A stretch of DNA of 11,648 bases from a bacterium (GTDB lineage: Bacteria > UBP14 > UBA6098 > B30-G16). Below are positions 6,426 to 11,648 of the stretch, piece by piece (positions within the stretch are counted from its first letter, which is position 1; each line of letters opens with the position of its first letter). Both the position numbers and the translations under genes were made by a program. A model generated the notes under the pieces. That model did no database searches and was not told the origin of the DNA. It saw only the letters and a list, made by a program, of their open reading frames with translations. The stretch lies in NCBI GenBank assembly GCA_030620455.1, contig JAUXEQ010000019.1, forward strand, positions 1 to 11,648. Reading direction: 5' to 3'.

Positions 6426-7415
6426 TCATGGAACCTCGATCTTTGCCATAACCATTCTAATAACATCTTCAGATGTTTTTTCTTCCGCTTCAGCCTCATA
6501 AGTAATCAAAACTCTATGTCTAAGGACATCCATTGCGATCGCACGAATATCCTCAGGTGTAACGTAACCTCTATGCTCGAGGAATGCGTGAGCTTGTGCC
6601 GCAAGTCGCAAATACATGCTTGCTCTTGGTGAAGCGCCCCATGCAATAAGAGGTTGAAGTTCCTCTAAGCCAAACTGCTCTGGGAATCGAGTCGCAAAAA
6701 CGATATCGAGGATATAGTTTTCTATTTTCTCGTCAACATATACATCTCTGATTACTTCACGTGCATGAAGGATTTTAGTCAGTTCAACAATTACTTGCGC
6801 TGTGGGTGGATTAATCTGAGTATGAATTTCCATAATCTGACGTTCTTCCTCTCGACGTGGATAATCAACAATAACTTTCAGCATAAATCTGTCCACTTGT
6901 GCTTCCGGAAGAGGATAGGTTCCTTGCTGCTCGATTGGATTCTGAGTAGCTAAAACCAGAAATGGTTCTGGGAGTTTGTATGTCTCTTCGCCAATTGTAA
7001 CTTGTCTTTCCTGCATAGCTTCAAGAAGAGCAGATTGAACCTTAGCTGGTGCACGGTTTATCTCATCCGCAAGAATGAAATTAGCAAATATTGGTCCCTT
7101 TTTGGGAATAAATTGTCCAGTTTGCTGACTGTAAATTAGCGTACCGGTTATATCTGCAGGTAAAAGATCCGGAGTGAACTGTATCCTCTTGAAATCAGCA
7201 TTAATACAATCTGCAAGCGTTCTGATCATTAATGTTTTAGCCAGACCAGGAACACCTTCGAGTAATATGTGACCGTCAGCAAGAAGACCTGTCATAAGAC
7301 GTTCAATAACTCTTCGTTGACCAACGATGACTTTGTTCATTTCTTTCCTGAAATCCTCAACAAACGCTGATTCAACTCTTATTTGTTCATTCAATTCTGC
7401 AATTTTAATGTCCAT
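6426..7415 (-). CDS. moxR: MoxR-family AAA+ ATPase
   Basis: MoxR ATPases are cytoplasmic chaperone-like AAA+ proteins that help mature or activate partner proteins, typically VWA-domain ones. The 329-aa protein carries Walker A GVPGLAKT (54-61), the FTPDLLPADITG stretch (80-91), Walker B FILADEIN (113-120), ALLEAMQE (129-136), sensor 1 ATQNPIEQ (156-163), DRF (175-177) carrying the arginine-finger region and sensor 2 GASPRA (260-265, R264). All are textbook MoxR features and the length is typical. AAGGAGGG precedes the ATG. The BatD-like gene ends only 21 bases upstream, so they are co-transcribed. The DUF58 and VWA genes that usually follow moxR are absent; a cupin gene comes next. Confidence 0.96.
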   Translation of the reverse strand: MDIKIAELNEQIRVESAFVEDFRKEMNKVIVGQRRVIERLMTGLLADGHILLEGVPGLAKTLMIRTLADCINADFKRIQFTPDLLPADITGTLIYSQQTGQFIPKKGPIFANFILADEINRAPAKVQSALLEAMQERQVTIGEETYKLPEPFLVLATQNPIEQQGTYPLPEAQVDRFMLKVIVDYPRREEERQIMEIHTQINPPTAQVIVELTKILHAREVIRDVYVDEKIENYILDIVFATRFPEQFGLEELQPLIAWGASPRASMYLRLAAQAHAFLEHRGYVTPEDIRAIAMDVLRHRVLITYEAEAEEKTSEDVIRMVMAKIEVP

Positions 7416-7436
7416 CTTTTCCCTCCTTAAAGTTTA

Positions 7437-8297
7437 TCATCCACCCACAAATATCTTTGCATTCTCAATTGCCAGTTCAACTTCATCCTTTTGAGGATAT
7501 TTTCCAGCAAATCTAACATCATCGCAATATTTTAAAGAATCGCGTAAAACAACGAATCTCTGACCAATCAGTTGATCAGAAAGCGTCTGAAGGATTTCAT
7601 CGGTTGCCATACCTGTAGCGGGGATATTATATTTTAATTCAATATACTTTCGCAAACATTTCGAAACTTCATCTAAAACTTTTACAGCAGAAGTTCTTTG
7701 AGGATCGATGCATTCAAGAACTCGTATAGCATTCTCCTCTGGGGTTTCCACTTTAATCGGTTTCGGTATTTCCATATATTTTTTAAATTGGATTTTAACT
7801 ACAAAAAATAGAATTATAATTAAAGCAATTCCAAGTAAAACGAGCCCTAAGGGAATTAGCGGTATATGTGATTTCTTTGAGGATGTAACCTCAAGATCGA
7901 AGCCTGAGAGAGTAACATCTATTTCTATTGAATCTTGTATATTAACAAAATGAGCTAAGGAATTCTCAATTTTAGCTTTACCTTTATCGATAGGAATGAA
8001 TATTATTTTAAGGTTAAAATGTCCAGTTTTACAACCATGTTCCGAAACCGTTGAGACCGAAGAGCTGCTTGAAATGTACTTAAGATTTCTCAGAGTTGGA
8101 TTCGGGAAATTATCCAAAATCCAATAAGCTGGATTATCCATAAACTTAAAAACATATTCAACAGTAACTGTGTCGTCCATAGAAATTTTCTTAGAACTAA
8201 TACTACTCTGAACAGAAATCCTTTCTGAGCCTTCGAAATCTGCGAAAATTTCCAGAGCGAAAAGTATAATAAACAGTATCAATAGAAGTTTCTTCAT
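7437..8297 (-). CDS. BatD-like membrane protein (signal peptide, single TM, DUF4381-like tail)
   Basis: The 286-aa protein starts with a signal peptide (MKKLLLILFIILFALEIFA). Next come about 120 residues of beta-rich extracytoplasmic sequence, with FIPIDKGKAKIEN like the repeats of BatD, and one hydrophobic helix (about 145-168). The cytoplasmic tail contains LDEVSKCLRKYIELKYNIPA, TDEIL and CDDVRFAGKYPQ, then a helix ending KIFVGG. The tail pattern resembles the C-terminal region of BatD and DUF4381 proteins found in MoxR operons. It is short for BatD, keeping about one extracytoplasmic domain. It lies 21 bases ahead of moxR, which supports a role as the membrane partner of that ATPase. A GGTGAGG ribosome site precedes the ATG. 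The exact function is unknown. Confidence 0.72.
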   Translation of the reverse strand: MKKLLLILFIILFALEIFADFEGSERISVQSSISSKKISMDDTVTVEYVFKFMDNPAYWILDNFPNPTLRNLKYISSSSSVSTVSEHGCKTGHFNLKIIFIPIDKGKAKIENSLAHFVNIQDSIEIDVTLSGFDLEVTSSKKSHIPLIPLGLVLLGIALIIILFFVVKIQFKKYMEIPKPIKVETPEENAIRVLECIDPQRTSAVKVLDEVSKCLRKYIELKYNIPATGMATDEILQTLSDQLIGQRFVVLRDSLKYCDDVRFAGKYPQKDEVELAIENAKIFVGG

Positions 8298-8389
8298 TTC
8301 CTCACCACAACGGATTCAGACTGAAATTTAAACCTAATAACTAAAGTATTACTTTAATAAAAACCAAGAGCTAATATTTTTGCATGCAT

Positions 8390-8824
8390 TCATCTAACAC
8401 GAGTTGAAAGGTAGTATGTATTACCATTTCGAAAAATAACAAATAGAATTGGATCACCTTTGCGAATATTACCAGTAACTCTAAAGAAATCATTAGTGGA
8501 TTTAATTGGAAAACCATTTATCTCCAATGAAATATCATTCGGTAAATTTTCGGCTCTTTCTGCAACCAACGAAGTTTTAACTTCCTGAATATAAACTCCT
8601 TCCTCGTGAAAAGATTTTGCAATTTTATCCTGATACATCAATTCCCTGACCGTCAAACCAAGGTTTTCACTGGATTCACTATATTTAGTCTTACGATTTT
8701 CAGATTTTCCCGGCATTTCACCGAGATATGCTGAAAAATTTATTTTTTCTCGATCTCTGAAAACGGTTGCGTTTGAAAAAGAAACAATTGCTGCCAAAAT
8801 GACAGCTAAATGCCAATAAAGCAC
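8390..8824 (-). CDS. Small secreted stand-alone PDZ-domain protein
   Basis: The 144-aa product begins with a hydrophobic segment ending SFSNA that looks like a signal peptide (about residues 1-19), then a polar linker (20-53). A C-terminal region follows the pattern of an HtrA second PDZ domain: LGLTVRELM (55-63), GVYIQEVKTSLVAERAENL (76-94), ISLEINGFPIKSTNDF (98-113), and KGDPILFVIFRNG. No protease domain precedes it, so it is a stand-alone peptide-binding module or an eroded HtrA relative. The usual GD before the I-x-x-I-N-G strand is ND here. The start is GTG at 8824, 7-8 bases after GGAGGGG; the overlapping ATG at 8826 gives only a short dead frame. It lies 92 bases ahead of the BatD-like gene and probably works in the same envelope. 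Confidence 0.68.
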   Translation of the reverse strand: MLYWHLAVILAAIVSFSNATVFRDREKINFSAYLGEMPGKSENRKTKYSESSENLGLTVRELMYQDKIAKSFHEEGVYIQEVKTSLVAERAENLPNDISLEINGFPIKSTNDFFRVTGNIRKGDPILFVIFRNGNTYYLSTRVR

Positions 8825-8826
8825 AT

Positions 8827-9197
8827 TATTTCCCCTCCTTATTAGGATAGTTTATTGACACTAATTCGGATAATACAAGTAAATTTGCACTGGTCTGTGT
8901 TGCACTAATATTATCCATCTATTAAGAATCACCAAAAATATAAGGGCAAAACTCATGCCACAAGATAGAGGATATCATAGCTTAGGTTCGTTAAATATTA
9001 TGATTTTCTGAAAGGAAAATTCTTACACCAAAATGAGCTGAGTGTTTTTAATAAATGGCAAAATATAGGGAATTTCCGAGACTATAGCTTTAAATACCTA
9101 ATTAATAACAACATACAGAATATGGAAATTAGTTTTTAAATATATCAAACCTAATGTCGAAAGGCATCATTCATTTAGTTGAATTATTTGAAATCAT
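8827..9197. other. Gene-free spacer between the lipoprotein and PDZ genes
   Basis: About 370 bases hold no frame with family resemblance. Contents: the GGAGGGG ribosome site of the PDZ gene at its left edge; a direct repeat TTGCACT at 8885-8891 and 8900-8906; and a weak minus-strand promoter candidate TTGGTG, 16 bases, TAATAT (around 8912-8939). The rest is AT-rich. I see no strong terminator after the lipoprotein gene; TATAG/CTATA with a few T residues near 9065-9095 is marginal. Confidence 0.5.
8885..8906. repeat. Heptamer direct repeat TTGCACT, 15-base period
   Basis: TTGCACT occurs at 8885-8891 and again at 8900-8906, separated by GGTCTGTG. It lies 60-80 bases upstream of the GTG start of the PDZ gene, within its likely promoter region. 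Two half-sites spaced 1.5 helical turns could bind a regulator, but chance is possible. Confidence 0.3.
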
Positions 9198-9902
9198 TTA
9201 TTTGCTTTGGTGTTTTTCTGATTCTGGAAGAAATGTAACCTGTTCAAGTGGTTTTCCCATATTTTCCAGCATCCACTTTCCATCATCGGCGAGATCGCTT
9301 TCTGGAAACGCATTCACAAGTCTCTGGAAATAACCACGAGCTTTTTGAGTGTCCTTTAAGTACTCTGAAGAAATAAATCCTGCTAAAAATAGAGCTTTAT
9401 CCAGATTCAAATGATTTGGCATTCTGACAATAAGATCTTCATAGATTTCCAAAGCTTCTTTAAATTTACCTCTATTAAGATTATATTGTGCTGCAAGCAA
9501 AAATTGCTCGTAAGTAAGCTCAGATAATTTTATATCCCTTTCATTGTCTGTAAGTTGTATTGCACGTCTATATTTAAAGAAGGAGATAACAGTGTCATTC
9601 GCAGATAGCTCAAACATCTCTATTTCTCTAATGTATGTTTCAGCTTCAATTTCACTATTAGCAGAAAGAGCTAACTTAATCAACACGTCACCTAATCTTT
9701 CCTTATATATTTTGACATCAGGTGAATCGGGAAATTTCATAAGTAGATTTTTATAATATAGTTTAGCTTCCTTAAACAAACCGGATTTATACACTTCATC
9801 AGCTCTTTCAGCATATTGAACTTCATTAATAGAACCACTGCAGCCAATGAAAAGGATTGCGCAAGCTAAAACGCAAAAAGTACAAATTCTAACTACATAC
9901 AT
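9198..9902 (-). CDS. TPR-containing lipoprotein
   Basis: The 234-aa protein opens with a lipoprotein signal: charged start, hydrophobic core and lipobox FIGC, with the lipid-carrying Cys at 21 and Ser at +2, so it is probably outer-membrane anchored. TPR-like helical pairs follow: AERADEVYKSGLFKEAKLYYKN with a KFPDS end (31-60), a second unit at about 133-163 (GKFKEALEIYEDL, MPNH), and a third at about 170-202 (ARGYFQRLVNAFPESDLADD). The repeating F/Y-P-x-S ends are shared with BamD and the CpoB/YbgF family of the Tol-Pal system; it could be either kind of scaffold, and I cannot assign one. GGGGGTGT precedes the ATG. It sits 63 bases downstream of rpsL with no terminator seen, which is unusual for the str operon. 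Confidence 0.75.
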   Translation of the reverse strand: MYVVRICTFCVLACAILFIGCSGSINEVQYAERADEVYKSGLFKEAKLYYKNLLMKFPDSPDVKIYKERLGDVLIKLALSANSEIEAETYIREIEMFELSANDTVISFFKYRRAIQLTDNERDIKLSELTYEQFLLAAQYNLNRGKFKEALEIYEDLIVRMPNHLNLDKALFLAGFISSEYLKDTQKARGYFQRLVNAFPESDLADDGKWMLENMGKPLEQVTFLPESEKHQSK

Positions 9903-9965
9903 ATCACACCCCCATAAATTATTAGAATGAGAAATGTGTTTTCAATTTGAGTATATTAAATTGTT

Positions 9966-10340
9966 TCATTTTTTGGGCTGTTTAGTACCATATTTCGATC
10001 GAGCTTTTCGTCTACCTTCAACTCCGCCGCTGTCCAGAGCACCACGAACAATATGATATCTAACTCCCGGAAGGTCCTTGACTCGACCTCCTCTAACAAG
10101 TACGATAGAATGCTCTTGAAGGGTATGTCCTTCACCGGGTATATATGCAGTAACCTCAATAGCGTTAGTAAGTCTCACACGAGCAATTTTTCTTAACGCA
10201 GAATTAGGTTTCTTGGGTGTCATAGTATATACCCTAATACAAACACCTCTTCTTTGAGGACAGCTGTGAAGAGCAGGTGATTTAGATTTCTTAGTAACCT
10301 TTGCTCGTGATTTATTTACAAGTTGATTAACAGTTGGCAT
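9966..10340 (-). CDS. rpsL: 30S ribosomal protein S12
   Basis: S12 sits in the decoding centre of the small ribosomal subunit and helps monitor codon-anticodon pairing. The 124-aa sequence matches the family over its full length: MPTVNQLV start, CPQRRGVCIRVYT (27-39), TPKKPNSALRK (41-51), GEGHTLQEHS (69-78), RGGRVKDLPGVRYH (83-96) and RSKYGTKQPKK end. The lysines whose changes give streptomycin resistance (K43 and K88, counted with Met) are wild type, so sensitivity at this site is expected. D89, the residue methylthiolated in some bacteria, is present. GGAGG lies 10 bases before the ATG. rpoC ends 71 bases upstream on the same strand. The expected next gene, rpsG, is missing. Confidence 0.99.
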   Translation of the reverse strand: MPTVNQLVNKSRAKVTKKSKSPALHSCPQRRGVCIRVYTMTPKKPNSALRKIARVRLTNAIEVTAYIPGEGHTLQEHSIVLVRGGRVKDLPGVRYHIVRGALDSGGVEGRRKARSKYGTKQPKK

Positions 10341-10411
10341 TCAGTTTTTACCTCCAATATCATTCATTTTCATGAACTAATTTATTTCAGAAATTCTCTT
10401 AAGCAAGAAAA

Positions 10412-11648
10412 TTATATAATATATTGATAAGCCTCTTCAATTTCCTCAGGATTTATTATAGCAAAATTTTCATTCATAAAGCTATGCTCTTCATCCTCAT
10501 CAAGATTTTTCGATTCAGGTTCTATTTTCAGATATTTTCTAAAACCAGTTCCAACTGGTATTAATCTACCAATAATGATATTTTCTTTTAATCCTCTAAG
10601 ATAATCAATTTTCCCAGCAACAACAGCTTCAGTAAGAACTCTAACCGTCTCCTGAAATGAAGCTGCAGAAATGAAGCTTTCAGTTGTTAGACTGGCTCTA
10701 GTAATGCCTAAAAGCAAAGGATGGAAAGTAGCTGGTCGTCCACCTTGAGCAAGAATCCTTGCATTCTCATCAACAATTGTCGTTCTATCCTCTTGCTCAC
10801 CTTGGAGGAAATGTGTATCTCCACCGTCAATTATCAGAATCTTTCGCAACATTTGTCGGATAATTATCTCGATATGCTTGTCGTTAATAGTAACCGACTG
10901 CAATGAATAAACCTGTTGTACCTCGTTGAGTAAATACTCCATAACAGATTCTTCACCCATAATTCGTAAAACATCATGTGGAATGATAGAACCATCACAG
11001 AGCTTTTGCCCAGCTTCAATATGATCATCATCTTTAATCAATATATGCCTTCCTCGAGGAATGAGATACTCCATAACTTCATCCTGATCGCCGTGAATAA
11101 CAACTTTGAACCCAGGTTTCTTAGATTCTTCACCTAAAAATTTAATTCTACCAGTTATTTCAGCAATGATAGCAGGATTTTTGGGTTTCCTTGCCTCAAA
11201 TAGCTCTGTAACTCTTGGTAGTCCACCTGTGATGTCTCTCGTTTTCATAATCGATCTATGAATCTTTGCAATTTGCTGTCCCGGTTTTACTTTCTGGTTG
11301 TTCTGAACTAAAATATGTGCCTCAGTAGGAAGGTGATATGTAGCAATAATCTTATCCTTATTTTTAATAATAATCCTTGGATTAAGCTTTCTATCCCTGA
11401 AATCGAGTACAACAAGCTCTTTAGTCATTGTGCCTTCATCAACCATTTCTTTAACTGTAACGTCCTCAACTAGATCAACCATTTCAACAACACCCTCGGT
11501 ATCAGAAAGAATAGGATTAACATAAGGGTTCCATTCATAGAGAATATCGTTTTTCTTAACATCTTGTTGATGTTTAACCATAAGCCTTGCACCGTATGGA
11601 ACTTCATATTTATGCTGAATACCGTGTTCGAAATTAACAGCAATAGAC
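10412..11648 (-). CDS. rpoC: DNA-directed RNA polymerase beta' subunit, C-terminal part
   Basis: The start lies beyond the right edge; 411 codons of the 3' end are visible. The frame continues past the Met at 11581 into YEVPYGARL, which matches RpoC. The first ~135 residues (VPYGA, NPYVNPILSDTEG, LPTEAHILV, VKPGQQIAKI) line up with the sandwich-barrel insertion SI3 that E. coli carries inside the trigger loop. DITGGLPRVTELFEARKPK (about 138-156) is the return of the trigger helix. Conserved region H follows: VTINDKHIEIIIRQML, LGITRASLTTESF, FISAASFQETVRVLTEA (from 325), LRGLKENIIIGRLIPVGTG. It ends in an acidic tail (DEDEEHS). The visible part shows no break. It leads the rpoC-rpsL pair. Confidence 0.98.
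   Translation of the reverse strand, partial: SIAVNFEHGIQHKYEVPYGARLMVKHQQDVKKNDILYEWNPYVNPILSDTEGVVEMVDLVEDVTVKEMVDEGTMTKELVVLDFRDRKLNPRIIIKNKDKIIATYHLPTEAHILVQNNQKVKPGQQIAKIHRSIMKTRDITGGLPRVTELFEARKPKNPAIIAEITGRIKFLGEESKKPGFKVVIHGDQDEVMEYLIPRGRHILIKDDDHIEAGQKLCDGSIIPHDVLRIMGEESVMEYLLNEVQQVYSLQSVTINDKHIEIIIRQMLRKILIIDGGDTHFLQGEQEDRTTIVDENARILAQGGRPATFHPLLLGITRASLTTESFISAASFQETVRVLTEAVVAGKIDYLRGLKENIIIGRLIPVGTGFRKYLKIEPESKNLDEDEEHSFMNENFAIINPEEIEEAYQYII

Noticed and set aside
8342..8356. TAAAGT-ATT-ACTTTA inverted repeat between the PDZ and BatD-like genes
   Set aside because: An AT-only short stem without a following T run on the minus strand; not a credible terminator and no sign of an operator.
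8955..9011. 18-codon plus-strand frame in the gap, with AGGG 5' of its ATG
   Set aside because: Too short, unusual spacing and no recognisable product; likely chance in AT-rich sequence.
1..11648. Defence island, CRISPR, transposon or phage genes
   Set aside because: No repeats, integrase, transposase, nuclease or toxin-antitoxin-like genes were seen; almost all genes are housekeeping or envelope functions.

Overview
The window is about 11.6 kb of low-GC (clearly AT-rich) bacterial chromosome carrying mostly housekeeping genes: twelve protein genes, two of them cut by the window edges, and no RNA genes, insertion sequences or CRISPR arrays that I can see. The organism looks like an anaerobic, Gram-negative-type bacterium. 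RpoC carries the large sandwich-barrel insertion (SI3) in its trigger loop, as in many diderm lineages and not in Firmicutes or Actinobacteria. There is a lipobox-bearing TPR lipoprotein, and a sulfhydrogenase-type electron-transfer pair. An uncultured FCB- or WOR-3-like lineage would fit, but the sequence does not fix the phylum.

Layout. Positions 1-638 (+) hold the C-terminal part of a P-loop polynucleotide-kinase-like protein, convergent with the next block. Positions 670-3492 (-) are a tight cluster transcribed as pyrR, pyrB, murA: a UMP-sensing regulator, aspartate carbamoyltransferase, and the first committed enzyme of peptidoglycan synthesis. A 267-base divergent spacer (3493-3759) separates it from hydB (3760-4794) and hydG (4999-5829). 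These encode the Fe-S and flavin electron-transfer subunits of a group 3b hydrogenase/sulfhydrogenase, without the NiFe catalytic subunits beside them. A strong intrinsic terminator (5868-5893) ends that unit. From there everything runs on the minus strand: a small cupin (5915-6310), then a set transcribed as secreted PDZ protein (8390-8824), BatD-like membrane protein (7437-8297) and MoxR AAA+ ATPase (6426-7415). After a gene-free gap of about 370 bases come a TPR lipoprotein (9198-9902), rpsL (9966-10340) and the 3' part of rpoC (10412 to the window end).

How the genes work together. pyrR and pyrB form a pyrimidine unit that is probably self-regulated, with murA as a passenger. hydB and hydG would pass electrons between NAD(P)H and a partner encoded elsewhere. 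The PDZ/BatD/MoxR set looks like a reduced envelope-linked MoxR chaperone system lacking the usual DUF58 and VWA proteins. rpoC-rpsL is the start of the classical str arrangement, but rpsG does not follow rpsL; a lipoprotein gene does.

I did not find a clear new defence or mobile system. The best leads are the orphan HydB/HydG pair with a repeated 15-base motif in its divergent control region, the reduced MoxR module with a stand-alone PDZ protein, and the kinase at the left edge.
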